From contig CAXUKS010000004.1 in NCBI GenBank assembly GCA_964251675.1, positions 1-64,000 on the forward strand: a DNA stretch of 64,000 bases, written 5' to 3'. A program made the translations under genes and the position numbers. Every line of letters starts with the position of its first letter. Position 1 is the first letter of the stretch. The notes under the pieces were generated by a model, which saw nothing but the letters and a program-made list of their open reading frames with translations, did no database searches and was not told the origin of the DNA. Source of the DNA: JANXMY01 sp964251675 (GTDB lineage: Bacteria > Armatimonadota > Armatimonadia > Armatimonadales > Capsulimonadaceae). Shown here in pieces: positions 1-8,877 of the stretch.

Positions 1-2
1 AC

Positions 3-611
3 ACCGTGCTGGAACGCATGGCGTCGCTGAACATGATCACCCCGGCGCAGGCGGGCAAAATCATCATCGGCGGCGCGAACATCTCCGGGGCGGCCCTGCG
101 GAAAGCCGCCGAAATGGGTGTGACGGGGATTGTGGTCGGCGGCATTATCGACCGCGATCTGATCGCGTTTCTGGGCTACGACATCGGTGTTGCTATTACG
201 GGGCACGAGAACATCACGCTGACGCTGGTGATTACCGAAGGCTTTGGCACGATTGCGATGGCCCGGCGCACCTTTGAGCTGCTCCGGTCGCTGCAGGGCA
301 AATCGGCGTCGATCAACGGGGCGACGCAAATACGCGCCGGCGTCATCCGCCCCGAAGTGATCGTGCCGCTCGGGGCTTCCTCGGGGAAAGCCGCCGCCGA
401 GACCGGCGAAGAAGGCAATTTGTCTGTAGGAACCCCCATCCGGCTCATCCGGGAGCCATACTTCGGCAAGCTGGCGACGGTGACCGCCCTGCCGCCGCAG
501 CTCACCGTCATCGGCTCCGGGGCCGAGGTGCGCGTCCTGGAAGCTCGCCTCGCCGACAATTCGGTTGTCACTGTGCCTCGCGCCAATGTGGAAATCATTG
601 AAACTTCGTGA
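3..611 (+). CDS. Conserved hypothetical protein with KOW-like C-terminus (5' partial)
   Basis: The reading frame is already open at the window edge, so the N-terminus is missing; the GTG at 6 is only the first possible start inside the window. The visible 201 residues contain a Gly/Ile-rich alpha/beta region, a 'VTEGFGTIAMA' stretch, 'IRPEVIVPLG', and a C-terminal segment around residues 145-198 that reads like a KOW/SH3-type barrel ('TVTALPPQLTVIGSGAEVRV'). I recall similar uncharacterised proteins in Chloroflexota and Armatimonadota, but no biochemical role is known to me. It is followed by a convergent gene. Function unknown; that it is a real gene is clear from the long, well-coded frame. 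Confidence 0.7.
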   Translation, partial: TVLERMASLNMITPAQAGKIIIGGANISGAALRKAAEMGVTGIVVGGIIDRDLIAFLGYDIGVAITGHENITLTLVITEGFGTIAMARRTFELLRSLQGKSASINGATQIRAGVIRPEVIVPLGASSGKAAAETGEEGNLSVGTPIRLIREPYFGKLATVTALPPQLTVIGSGAEVRVLEARLADNSVVTVPRANVEIIETS

Positions 612-673
612 CAGCTCCCCTTTGCTTAGAGACTGTGAGAGGGCCTATGAGCGCACCCGCCCAGCGGGGAGTG

Positions 674-1495
674 CTAAATCCCACAGCCGTTAGGCGTGGG
701 TTGCTTAATGACCTGCTGGCTTCGGCTGCCTAGCACAGAGAGCGCCGTCTGCACGGACTCGTCGCCGCTCCGGGTAAGATGCCGCAGGCGGTTGATCGCA
801 GCCTGCGCCTGACAGCTTTCTTCCAGACTGCGCTCGGCGCAAAGGCCCAGCTCTGTGCAGAGATCGCCGCTTGCCAGTATCATCTCGGAGGTCAGCCCCC
901 GCATCCGCTCCGCCACCAGACGGGACTGCTCGGACAGCTTCCGCAGCTCCCCGGCGCCCACGGCAAAGCCGCGCCCTGCCTGGCCCGTCTGTGCAGCTTC
1001 CTGTGTGGTTTCCTGCGAGGCATTAAGCCGCAGCGCGGTCTGATCAGCGGCGGCTTCCATCTCGCCTAGCAGCATCTCCAAATTGCGTGAGACCGACACC
1101 AGCCCCCGACTCTGCTGGGCGGACCGTGCCACCTGACGGGCGGTCACCAGCATCCCCTCGGCAAAGCCGCCCATCACCTGAGTCGCCCGCTCGGCGACCT
1201 GTGCGGCCTGAGAATCCGCCAGAGCCGAGACTTGCTTCCGCAGGCCGTCCCCGTCGTAATCAGGCCCCGCTTTCGCAGCCGTCGCAAGCGAGGCGGACAG
1301 AGCCTCGGCCTGCCGCTCGGCCTGGTCGGCGCGTGCCGTTTCGCCCGCGATCCTCTTTTCCAGAAGCTGGCACTGCTGTGCTGCTTCCCGCGCAGACCGG
1401 CCAGCTTCGCCGCACTGCCATCGCCAGCAGGCGAAGCCAGCGGCGGGGACAGTCAGCGCAAGTGCCGCCGTTCCAACCAGAGTAGCCATGTTCAT
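674..1495 (-). CDS. Membrane-anchored chemoreceptor-like coiled-coil protein
   Basis: The start is placed at the ATG at 1495 (MNMATL), which has a purine-rich 'agaaag' upstream, rather than 20 codons earlier. An N-terminal hydrophobic segment (about residues 5-24) is followed by a long Ala/Gln/Glu-rich coiled coil. The motif 'GRGFAVGAGELRKLSEQS' closely matches the hairpin tip of methyl-accepting chemotaxis proteins, where CheA and CheW bind. There is no sensory domain and no HAMP, and at about 273 residues it is much shorter than a normal receptor. It is probably a minimal MCP-like signalling protein, or a cytoskeletal-type coiled coil derived from one. It is convergent with the gene to its left. 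Confidence 0.6.
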   Translation of the reverse strand: MNMATLVGTAALALTVPAAGFACWRWQCGEAGRSAREAAQQCQLLEKRIAGETARADQAERQAEALSASLATAAKAGPDYDGDGLRKQVSALADSQAAQVAERATQVMGGFAEGMLVTARQVARSAQQSRGLVSVSRNLEMLLGEMEAAADQTALRLNASQETTQEAAQTGQAGRGFAVGAGELRKLSEQSRLVAERMRGLTSEMILASGDLCTELGLCAERSLEESCQAQAAINRLRHLTRSGDESVQTALSVLGSRSQQVIKQPTPNGCGI

Positions 1496-1660
1496 CGGGC
1501 GTTTTCTTTCTATCGGGCTGACGGGCAAAGCTCTTCGAGCCGAATACTTCGGCAACCCCTAACTACGATTATGGTAGGGAGTGAAATGGTTCTTTAGGGC
1601 AACTTGTCCGGGCCTGTTTGCCCCTGATGATTTCGCCGGGCCTGCCAACAATACGGAGTA

Positions 1661-4600
1661 ATGAATGCCCTGCGCCCCGACAATGAAACAACCCGTTTGG
1701 ATGCCCTGCGCCGCTGCGAAATACTGGACACCCTGCCGGAGCAAATCTATGATGACATCACGCGACTGGCCGCGCAGATTTGCGGCACGCCGATGGCGTA
1801 TTTCAGCCTGATTGACTCCGACCGGCAGTGGATCAAGTCGCAGACGGGCGTGTCTCTCAGCGAGATGCCGCGTGATCTCAGCTTTTGCGCCCATACGATT
1901 CTTCAGGATACTCTGCTCGAGGTTTCTGACACACACCTCGACACTCGCTTTACCGACAACCCGCTCGTCACCGGAGAAATGGGACTGCGCTTTTATGCCG
2001 GAGCGCCTCTGATCGCCTCCGGGGGAGAGGCGCTGGGAGCTATCTGCGTGATTGACCAAACTCCGCGCACGCTGACTGCGGAGCAGAAAGACGCACTGTG
2101 CTCCCTGAGCCGATTGGTCCTGTCGCAGCTTGACCTGCGCCAGAGCAATACCCAGCGTACCCAGCTTTCCGCTCGCCAGATCCAGATGGTCACCCAAGAG
2201 GAGTATCTTCGCCGGGACCGAAAAACGGCGGAAGACCGGTATCGGGAAATCTACGAGAACGCGGTGGAAGGGATGTTTCAGGTCTCGCTGGACGGCCGGC
2301 TGCTGCAGTGCAACCCGGCCTTCGCTCGTCTCCTCGGCTGTGCCTCGCCTGCGGAGGCGGCTGCATCGATTACCGACTTTGGCCAGCAAATTTATACCTC
2401 TCCCAGCCAGCAGGCCGAACTTCTGGACCGCCTTTCCGTGAGCGGGACTGTGTCCGGGGTCGAAATGCAGATGCAGCGCCTCGGGGGCGCTTCTTTCTGG
2501 GCATCTGTGTCGGTGCGCGAGCTGCGCGGAGCGGAGGGACAGCTTCTCGGGGTGGAGGGAAATGCCACCAACATTACGGAGCGCAGGCAGGCCGAAGACG
2601 CCCTGGCGCGGCTGGCCTCCGAAAATGAACACCTGCTGGCCGCTATTCCTTCCATCCTGGTCGGCGTGGATGCCGAGGGTGTTGTCACGGCCTGGAGCGC
2701 TGCTGCCGCCCGTGCCTTCGGTATTTCACGCGGCGAGGCGGCGGGCTGCCCGTTGACAGACTGCGGCCTGAACTGGAACTGGGACATTATTCATGAGGCG
2801 ATGGGGGAATGCCAGGTCAAAGAAGGACTGGTCCGGCTGCCGGAGATACTGTACCAGCGGCCAGGGGAGGAACCCTGCTGGCTGGGTCTCAGCCTGAACT
2901 CACTGCCCGGCGGTCGCGGCTTTCTGCTGCTGGGGGCCGACATCACCGCCCGCAAGGCTGCCGAGGAGGCGCTGCATGCGGGCCGGGCCGCTGTCGGGCG
3001 CAGCAATTCTCTGCTGCGTGCCCAGCAGGAAGCTTCGATTGACGCAATCTTAGTGGTGGATGAGTGCCGCCGGATCGTCAGCTACAACAAGCGTTTTTGC
3101 GAGATATGGGACATTCCCGAGGAGATGGTACGCGAGGGCAAAGATGAACTGGCCCTGGGGCGCGCCTTGACTCAGATGGAGGATGCCGATGCCTTCCTGC
3201 AGCGCGTGGGATATCTTTACGACCATGTGCAGGAGAGCAGCCGCGAGGAAGTGCAGCTCAAGGACGGGCGGTTTCTGGACCGCTACTCGGCTCCGGTCAT
3301 CTCGGACGGCGGGAAGAACCTGGGCAGAATCTGGTATTTTCGTGACATCACCATCCAGAAGAACGCCGAGGAGGCGCTGCGGGAGAGGGAGCGCCAGCTT
3401 CGGACCGTCGCCGACAGCGTGCCGGGCCTGATTGCCCGCCTGGACGCCGACCTGCGCTATCTCTTTTGTAACCGCACGTATCTGGACTTCCTGAAGCTTG
3501 CCCCGGAGAGTATCATCGGGCGTACCACCGCTGATGTACTGGGCAGGGAAAGCTATGAAGCCACTCTGCCGTACTTGCAGCAGGCGCTTTGCGGGCAGGC
3601 CGTGACTTACGAGGCGGACATTTGTCTGCCCACGGTAGGAATCCGCCATCTGAACGTCACCTATGTTCCAGAGTTCGGCCCGTCCGGGGGTGTCACCAGC
3701 ATTGTTGTGTCGGCCTTCGACATTACCGAGCGCAAGCGCTTTGAAGCGGATCTGGCCGAGGCACGCGACGCCGCCCTGGCGGCGGCCCGGCTAAAGTCCG
3801 AGTTCCTGGCGAACATGAGCCATGAAATCCGCACGCCCATGAACGGCATTCTGGGCATGATTGACCTGCTGCTGACCACGCCGCTGGACGGCGAACAGCA
3901 GGAGTACGCCCGCCTCGTCAAGCAGAGTGCAGACTCGCTGCTGACGGTCATCAACGACATTTTGGATTTTTCCAAGATTGAAGCCGGGAAACTGACGATA
4001 GATGTCCATGATTTTTCGCTGCCGTCCGTTCTGGAGGATGCCACTGCGATGCTCGCGCCCCGTGCCGCCGACAAGGGCCAGCGGCTGTTGTGCGTGCTGC
4101 CCCCGGTGGCAGCGGATGGCGCGGGACGGCTGCGGGGCGACGCGGGGCGGCTGTGTCAGGTCATTATCAATCTGCTCGGCAACGCCATCAAGTTCACGGG
4201 AAATGACGGGGACATTACGGTGGGAGCCGTTCTGCTGTCTGAAAGCGACACGCACGCCTGCTGGCGGCTGTTTGTGCGGGACACGGGGATTGGCATTGCG
4301 CCTGAGCGGCAGGAAGCCATTTTCGAGTCTTTCACGCAGGCCGATGGCTCAACGACCCGCCGCTATGGCGGAACCGGCCTCGGGCTGACTATCGCACGCC
4401 AGATTGCCACGCTGATGGGCGGCAGGATCGGGGTCAAAAGCCGCCCCGGTGCGGGGAGCGAATTCTGGGTAGAAATTTCCTGGGACAAGCAGACGGCTCT
4501 GCCCGCTGCGCCGCTTGCGCGGCCCGTTATGCCTGCCGTTTCTGGGTTCGGAACGCTGCATCTGCTGCTGGCTGAAGACAATGCCGTCAACCAGAAAGTT

Positions 4601-5383
4601 GCCTGCCGCCTTCTACAGAAAAGCGGTGTTCAGCCCGATAACATCACTGTGGTTGACAACGGCTCTGATGCCGTGGATGCGCTCCTGGCCCGGCATTACG
4701 ACCTGGTGCTGATGGACATTCAGATGCCCCGGATGGACGGGATAGAAGCGGTTGCCCTAATCCGCCGCCGGGAGCAAATGGCGGGGCCGAACGCCCGCCG
4801 GCTTCCTGTCATTGCTTTGACCGCGCACGCGATGGCCGGAGACCGGGAGCGGTATCTCGCCGCAGGAATGGATGACTACCTGACGAAGCCGCTGCGGGCG
4901 GCGGAGCTGATAGCCGCGCTGGGCCGATGGATACCGCCGACCGGAACGGAATTGGGAACGGAACTGGGAGCCGACACAGGAGAAGAGCAAAGCGCCACAC
5001 CCGCAAACCAAGAGCGGGACGGCAGGCACGCACTGGATCGACACTGCCTGGAGCAGCTCTGTGACGGCGATATCGAGTTTGAGCGCGACCTGCTGACCGA
5101 ATTTCTGCGGACCCTCCCCGATATGGTGACTCGCTGCCGTCTGATGCAGGAGATGGGCGATGGAGTCGGGCTTGAGCACTGGGCACATACTCTCAAGAGC
5201 GGCTGCGCGACCGTCGGCGCGACGGCTCTGGCGGACTTCTGCCAGCAGCTGGAACTGCATGGCAGAGATAATCAGCCCGCGCAGGCGGCTTCCCGGATGG
5301 AGCCGTTCGCCGCCGAAGCGGCCTGCGTTCGGGCGTGCCTCGAAACTCGCCTGGGCGAACTAAATACTCAACTTCATGCCTGA
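1661..5383 (+). CDS. Hybrid sensor histidine kinase (GAF-PAS4-HisKA-HATPase-REC-Hpt)
   Basis: A 1240-residue multidomain phosphorelay kinase with no membrane segment. Domains in order: GAF (about 1-165; 'ILDTLPEQIYDDITRLAAQI' is typical of this GAF family), four PAS domains (about 187-310, 318-435, 447-570, 578-690), HisKA with the H-box 'SHEIRTPMNGILGM' (His721), an HATPase with N-box Asn841 and 'GGTGLGLTIA', a receiver with phospho-acceptor Asp1019 ('LMDIQMPRMDG'), and a C-terminal Hpt with His1176 ('HWAHTLKSG'). All relay residues are present, so a full His-Asp-His relay is expected, probably ending on the response regulator that overlaps its 3' end. 'ggag' precedes the ATG. Its GAF resembles that of the GGDEF/HD-GYP protein at 49847. 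Confidence 0.93.
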   Translation: MNALRPDNETTRLDALRRCEILDTLPEQIYDDITRLAAQICGTPMAYFSLIDSDRQWIKSQTGVSLSEMPRDLSFCAHTILQDTLLEVSDTHLDTRFTDNPLVTGEMGLRFYAGAPLIASGGEALGAICVIDQTPRTLTAEQKDALCSLSRLVLSQLDLRQSNTQRTQLSARQIQMVTQEEYLRRDRKTAEDRYREIYENAVEGMFQVSLDGRLLQCNPAFARLLGCASPAEAAASITDFGQQIYTSPSQQAELLDRLSVSGTVSGVEMQMQRLGGASFWASVSVRELRGAEGQLLGVEGNATNITERRQAEDALARLASENEHLLAAIPSILVGVDAEGVVTAWSAAAARAFGISRGEAAGCPLTDCGLNWNWDIIHEAMGECQVKEGLVRLPEILYQRPGEEPCWLGLSLNSLPGGRGFLLLGADITARKAAEEALHAGRAAVGRSNSLLRAQQEASIDAILVVDECRRIVSYNKRFCEIWDIPEEMVREGKDELALGRALTQMEDADAFLQRVGYLYDHVQESSREEVQLKDGRFLDRYSAPVISDGGKNLGRIWYFRDITIQKNAEEALRERERQLRTVADSVPGLIARLDADLRYLFCNRTYLDFLKLAPESIIGRTTADVLGRESYEATLPYLQQALCGQAVTYEADICLPTVGIRHLNVTYVPEFGPSGGVTSIVVSAFDITERKRFEADLAEARDAALAAARLKSEFLANMSHEIRTPMNGILGMIDLLLTTPLDGEQQEYARLVKQSADSLLTVINDILDFSKIEAGKLTIDVHDFSLPSVLEDATAMLAPRAADKGQRLLCVLPPVAADGAGRLRGDAGRLCQVIINLLGNAIKFTGNDGDITVGAVLLSESDTHACWRLFVRDTGIGIAPERQEAIFESFTQADGSTTRRYGGTGLGLTIARQIATLMGGRIGVKSRPGAGSEFWVEISWDKQTALPAAPLARPVMPAVSGFGTLHLLLAEDNAVNQKVACRLLQKSGVQPDNITVVDNGSDAVDALLARHYDLVLMDIQMPRMDGIEAVALIRRREQMAGPNARRLPVIALTAHAMAGDRERYLAAGMDDYLTKPLRAAELIAALGRWIPPTGTELGTELGADTGEEQSATPANQERDGRHALDRHCLEQLCDGDIEFERDLLTEFLRTLPDMVTRCRLMQEMGDGVGLEHWAHTLKSGCATVGATALADFCQQLELHGRDNQPAQAASRMEPFAAEAACVRACLETRLGELNTQLHA

Positions 5384-5789
5384 AAACAACGCTATGAACA
5401 TATTGATCGCCGAAGACGACCCGACTTCCCTGCTGGCTCTGCGCCGGGTGCTTGAAAAGAGCGGCTATGTCGTCACTTCTGCCACCGATGGTGCGGCGGC
5501 TCTGAGCACCTGGCAGGGCGGCGCGTTTCCCATCGTGATCACGGACTGGATGATGCCGCGCCTGGACGGTCTGGAGTTGTGTCAGGAAATCCGACGGGTG
5601 GGACGGCGGCCTTATACCTGCGTGATGATGCTGACCACCAAGCAGACCCGCGAGGACCGCGCTATGGCGCTGGGCGAGGGCGTGGATGTGTTCCTCACCA
5701 AGCCGCTGATTGCCGCCGACCTTGTCGCCCGCCTCCAAGTGGCCGAACGTATCCTCACCATGGAGCAGGCCGCCGCCCTGATTCAATGA
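5376..5789 (+). CDS. Single-domain response regulator (CheY-like)
   Basis: A 137-residue stand-alone receiver domain. Acidic pocket residues are Glu13-Asp14-Asp15, the phospho-acceptor is Asp57 ('ITDWMMPRLDG'), with conserved Thr87/88 and Lys109 ('LTKP'). There is no output domain. It overlaps the 3' end of the hybrid kinase by 8 nt, so the two are translationally coupled and it is the obvious acceptor for the kinase's Hpt. The transcript ends at the strong terminator 20 nt downstream. An alternative start at Met7 would also leave an intact domain. Confidence 0.93.
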   Translation: MPENNAMNILIAEDDPTSLLALRRVLEKSGYVVTSATDGAAALSTWQGGAFPIVITDWMMPRLDGLELCQEIRRVGRRPYTCVMMLTTKQTREDRAMALGEGVDVFLTKPLIAADLVARLQVAERILTMEQAAALIQ

Positions 5790-5808
5790 TTTCCACAGGC
5801 ATTCTGCC

Positions 5809-5846
5809 AAAAAGAAGGGCGCGGCTTACGCCGCGCCCTTCTTTTT
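5809..5846. terminator. Bidirectional intrinsic terminator
   Basis: A perfect 17-bp inverted repeat (5809-5825 and 5830-5846) with loop TTAC. An A-run starts the left arm and a T-run ends the right arm, so it can terminate the response regulator on the plus strand and the DUF6788 gene on the minus strand. Confidence 0.9.
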
Positions 5847-5866
5847 GTCCCGATTTTTTGTCCCGA

Positions 5867-6184
5867 CTACCGGGCCATCCGCTGCGTGAGCCGCCATTGC
5901 CGCTCAATGCTTGTTGTCAGCTGCACGCGCTGCTTTTTGCTGTCCCGCAACTGATGACTGAGCATTCGGTGCGCCTCGCAGGCGGCCCGCACCCGCTCGA
6001 CATCTGCGGCTTTCACATACACTTTGCGAACCCGTGTCCCCTGCCGCCAGATGCGGTAGTAGTAGGGGCCGTGGAGCTGCCCGTCGCGGCAGCGGCAGCC
6101 GGGCTTGCCGCACCGAATAAACTGTTCACACACTTCCCCTTCGAGGGGCTGCCACTGCTCCGGCTGTTCCAAAGCGGCTTTCAT
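5867..6184 (-). CDS. DUF6788-like small zinc-binding protein
   Basis: A 105-residue protein with 'CEQFIRCGKPGCRCRDG' followed by 'LHGPYYYRIW', the signature I associate with the DUF6788 family. The clustered cysteines suggest a small zinc knuckle; the rest is a basic helical tail. 'ggaagaga' precedes the ATG. Function is unknown. Members are short and often scattered through genomes, sometimes near mobile elements. It shares the bidirectional terminator with the response regulator and is downstream of floA on the same strand. Confidence 0.7.
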   Translation of the reverse strand: MKAALEQPEQWQPLEGEVCEQFIRCGKPGCRCRDGQLHGPYYYRIWRQGTRVRKVYVKAADVERVRAACEAHRMLSHQLRDSKKQRVQLTTSIERQWRLTQRMAR

Positions 6185-6231
6185 TTATCTCTTCCATTCT
6201 ATTTGGTCTATTCTCTTCGACAACACACAGA

Positions 6232-7248
6232 CTACACAGTCGTGCCTGGCAGGCTGCCCGCGCCGCCGTTTTCGTCGGTGCCGCCGGTGGCGCGGCTGAT
6301 GCCGGAGCGCATGGCGGTGTCGGCCTGCAGGTTCCGCAGGTTGTAGTAGTCCATGACACCCATTTTGCCGCCCCGGAGGGCGTCGGCGAGGGCCTGCGGG
6401 ACCTGGGCCTGCGATTCAACCACTTTGGCCTGCATCTCCTGCGTGTAGGCTTTCATTTCCTGCTCGCGGGCCACGGCCATTGACCGCCGCTCTTCGGCTT
6501 TGGCCTGCGCCACTTTTTTGTCTGCTTCGGCCTGATCGGCCTGCAAACGGGCACCAATGTTCTGGCCGACCACGACATCGGCGATGTCAATACTTAGAAT
6601 CTCAAACGCCGTGCCCGCGTCCAGACCTTTCGCCAGGACGGTTTTAGAGATCGCGTCCGGCTTTTCCATCACTTCCAGATGCGTCGCCGCCGAGCCGATG
6701 GTAGTGACGATGCCTTCCCCAACCCGCGCCAGCACTGTTTGCTCGCCCGCCCCGCCGACAAACTGCTCAATATTGGCGCGAACGGTGACCCGCGCAAACG
6801 CTTTCAGCTCGACGCCGTTTTTGGCGACCCCGGCGACATTGGGCGTCTCAATGACTTTGGGGTTAACCGACATTTGGACCGCTTCCAGAACGTTGCGCCC
6901 GGCGAGATCAATGGCAGCGGCCCGCTCAAAGGGCAGAGGGATTTGCGCCCGGTGGGCGCTGATGAGCGCCTGCACCACGCGGTCTACATTGCCGCCCGCC
7001 AGAAAGTGTGTTTCCAGTTGATTTAAATTGACGTTGACGCCTGCCTTGTTGGCGGCAATGAGCGGCAGCACCACACGGTCCTGCGGGACGCGCCGCAGGC
7101 GCATTCCAATCAGGGACGAAGGACCGACTCCGCTGACGCCTGCCGAGATGGCATTGATCATCAGGCCCACCGGCACATATTGCAGGAACAGGCTGACCGC
7201 CACGAGGACAATCACAATCACAATCACGATGGGGACAAACGAGGGCAT
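6232..7248 (-). CDS. floA: Flotillin-like protein FloA
   Basis: The start at 7248 (MPSFVPIVIV) has an 'aaggag' ribosome site 8 nt upstream; a start 14 codons earlier would lack one. The protein (338 residues) has one N-terminal hydrophobic segment (about 3-25), a short juxtamembrane region, an SPFH/band-7-type domain, and a C-terminal Ala/Glu/Gln helix with 'AEADKKVAQAKAEERRSMA', as in the FloA/YqfA family. In Bacillus FloA scaffolds functional membrane microdomains; I infer the same role here. No NfeD partner is adjacent. It is divergent from the SWIM-domain gene across about 90 bp. Confidence 0.9.
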   Translation of the reverse strand: MPSFVPIVIVIVIVLVAVSLFLQYVPVGLMINAISAGVSGVGPSSLIGMRLRRVPQDRVVLPLIAANKAGVNVNLNQLETHFLAGGNVDRVVQALISAHRAQIPLPFERAAAIDLAGRNVLEAVQMSVNPKVIETPNVAGVAKNGVELKAFARVTVRANIEQFVGGAGEQTVLARVGEGIVTTIGSAATHLEVMEKPDAISKTVLAKGLDAGTAFEILSIDIADVVVGQNIGARLQADQAEADKKVAQAKAEERRSMAVAREQEMKAYTQEMQAKVVESQAQVPQALADALRGGKMGVMDYYNLRNLQADTAMRSGISRATGGTDENGGAGSLPGTTV

Positions 7249-7278
7249 GGGGGTACTCCTTCTGAGAGCTATCCTGTA

Positions 7279-7284
7279 ATTATA
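7279..7284 (-). promoter_or_regulatory. Candidate -10 element for floA
   Basis: TATAAT on the minus strand, about 30 nt upstream of the floA start. No good -35 at 17 bp. It forms a divergent promoter region with the TATAAT at 7316. Confidence 0.4.
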
Positions 7285-7315
7285 GCACATAAGCCTGCGA
7301 ACGTGACAGGTTCGG

Positions 7316-7321
7316 TATAAT
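7316..7321 (+). promoter_or_regulatory. Candidate -10 element for the SWIM-domain gene
   Basis: GG-TATAAT lies 17 nt before the ATG at 7339, with a 'ggagg' ribosome site between. The -35 region is poor. The predicted leader is only about 10 nt, just enough for the Shine-Dalgarno sequence. Confidence 0.45.
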
Positions 7322-7338
7322 AGTGCCGGAGGCAGACA

Positions 7339-7899
7339 ATGGATTTAACAGCATTGACCCTCGAGGACCTACCAAGTCTTGCCGACAACAGCCGCATCTT
7401 TTCAGCGGGCCTGGACTATGAGCGTTCCGACATGATTTCCCGCTTTGCGGTGACGCCCACGGGCATCACGGCCCGCGTTCACGGCAATTACGGCGAGTAC
7501 ACGGTGACGGTGACGCCGGACGTCAAACTGCGCTGCACCTGCCCCTGCGAAGGCACGACCTGCAAGCACAAAATTGCTGTCCTGCTGCGCTATTTAGAGG
7601 GCGACTACTCGCAGCTCAGTACCCCCTGCACGGAAGAGCGGGTGCGCTCGCTGGTGGCTGACGCCGTCAAAGCAGAGATGCCCGAAGAATCTTTGGTGCT
7701 CTACGATGCGCTGGTGCAGGCCAATATCAACCTGTTCCACCGGGGCGGCTACGCCGAAGCCGCCCGCTACGCCGCCGAAGTGGCGCACATCTACCGCAGC
7801 ATCGTGAACGACCCCGCTGAGGCCAAGAAATACGTCGCTGACATCCGCGCCAGGTACCCCCGCCACCGTGCCCTTCAGGAAGAATTTGCCAGGCTGTGA
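7339..7899 (+). CDS. SWIM zinc-finger domain protein
   Basis: A 186-residue protein whose N-terminal half carries a SWIM finger, 'CTCPCEGTTCKHKIAVLL' (CxC...CxH pattern), preceded by the beta-strand region typical of this fold. SWIM fingers bind DNA or protein and occur in helicases, transposases and stand-alone proteins. The C-terminal half looks like a TPR-like helical array ('YAEAARYAAEVAHIYRS'). A 'ggagg' ribosome site lies 6 nt before ATG. No neighbour reveals the partner. The family assignment is firm and the role unknown. Confidence 0.8.
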   Translation: MDLTALTLEDLPSLADNSRIFSAGLDYERSDMISRFAVTPTGITARVHGNYGEYTVTVTPDVKLRCTCPCEGTTCKHKIAVLLRYLEGDYSQLSTPCTEERVRSLVADAVKAEMPEESLVLYDALVQANINLFHRGGYAEAARYAAEVAHIYRSIVNDPAEAKKYVADIRARYPRHRALQEEFARL

Positions 7900-7942
7900 C
7901 CGCTTGACGCTTCTTGGCATGGCTTGTGCAGAGAAACCAGTG

Positions 7943-7948
7943 TATAAT
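7943..7948 (+). promoter_or_regulatory. Candidate -10 element for the 8001 gene
   Basis: TATAAT, about 53 nt before the ATG at 8001, with no convincing -35. Confidence 0.35.
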
Positions 7949-8000
7949 AACTTCATGCTCCCCGCATTGGGGCAGCTTGTCCGGAAAGGCCCACTGACTT

Positions 8001-8702
8001 ATGCACGTCTCTCTTCGTCTCGTCGCGCCCGCCGCTCTGCTGCTTTCTATTTCCCTGCTGTCCCCGGTTCGGGCACAGACGCCTGCCGTTTCCTTCGCGC
8101 CCGGCTTTACCGGCTTTGAAGACACGGCGGCTAACGAAGGAGTCGCCTCCTACAACCTCGGCTTCACGTTTTCGGTCAATGCTCCTGTGATTGTCACGCA
8201 GCTTGGCTACTTCGCCGACACGGCTTCCGGTCCCTACACCACCACGCACGCCGTCGGCCTGTATTCGTCCACGGGCGCTTTGCTGCTGTCGGGAACCGTC
8301 GCACAGTCCGACCCGCTTTCCGGCTTCTTCCGCTACACCGCGCCCTCCCTGCCGGCCTTCGTGCTGCTGCCGGGGCAGGGCTACATTCTGTCCGGGGTCA
8401 CCGGGGCCGATGATCCGTTCTTCTTCGGGGTGCAGACCCAGGACGGAACCGCGTCGGCGCTTTCGACAGCTCCGCAAATCAACTTTGGCGGCGCGGTATC
8501 CACTGTGGGCAGCACTCTGGCCGACAACAACTTCCAGGCAGACCCCAACGCGGATCCGGGCATTTTTGGTCCGAACTTTCAATTCACGTCGCTGTCTGCC
8601 CCCGTGCCCGAAGCTTCCACGCTGGTTTCCACCGGCCTGCTGCTGACATTGGGTGGCCTGGCCGTCGCCGTCCGCCGCCGCAAAGCGCGTTCCGCCGCCT
8701 GA
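8001..8702 (+). CDS. Secreted protein with PEP-CTERM-like sorting tail (DUF4082-like)
   Basis: 233 residues. There is an N-terminal signal peptide (about 1-25, ending 'RAQ'), then a beta-rich domain ('GFTFSVNAPVIVTQLGYF', 'HAVGLYSSTGALLLSGTV') that resembles DUF4082-type extracellular domains. The C-terminus, from 'VPEASTLVSTGLL' on, has the classic order of short motif, transmembrane helix and basic cluster ('VRRRKARS') of exosortase substrates, with PEA in place of PEP. It is predicted to be exported, cleaved and anchored or released at the cell surface. Followed by a GC-rich palindromic repeat. Confidence 0.8.
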   Translation: MHVSLRLVAPAALLLSISLLSPVRAQTPAVSFAPGFTGFEDTAANEGVASYNLGFTFSVNAPVIVTQLGYFADTASGPYTTTHAVGLYSSTGALLLSGTVAQSDPLSGFFRYTAPSLPAFVLLPGQGYILSGVTGADDPFFFGVQTQDGTASALSTAPQINFGGAVSTVGSTLADNNFQADPNADPGIFGPNFQFTSLSAPVPEASTLVSTGLLLTLGGLAVAVRRRKARSAA

Positions 8703-8730
8703 CCCCGGCCTCACTTTGAAGAACTGTAGA

Positions 8731-8830
8731 AAGAGACTGTAGAGAAAGCCGCCGAACTGCCCCCCCGGTTCCCCTCCTTGGGGGCGGGGGGCTATCTGCG
8801 CCTTTTGGAAAGCTTTCTCCGTACTTTCTC
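8731..8830. repeat. GC-rich palindromic intergenic repeat, copy 1
   Basis: The core 'gccccccggttcccc'/'gggggcggggggc' (8759-8792) is a long inverted repeat. It is embedded between 'gactgtagagaaagc' on the left and 'gctttctccgtactttctc' on the right, which mirror each other. The same arrangement recurs at 18190-18286, and the core alone recurs at 19042-19074. Confidence 0.7.
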
Positions 8831-8877
8831 ATCACCTCGCTAAACACTCATTCCCTTACCATTTCAGGAGAACCAAA

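Noticed and set aside
1559..2632. Long open frame antisense to the hybrid kinase (about 357 codons)
   Set aside because: It is the mirror of a GC-rich coding frame; the plus-strand kinase has clear domains and a ribosome site, and the antisense product has no recognisable motif.
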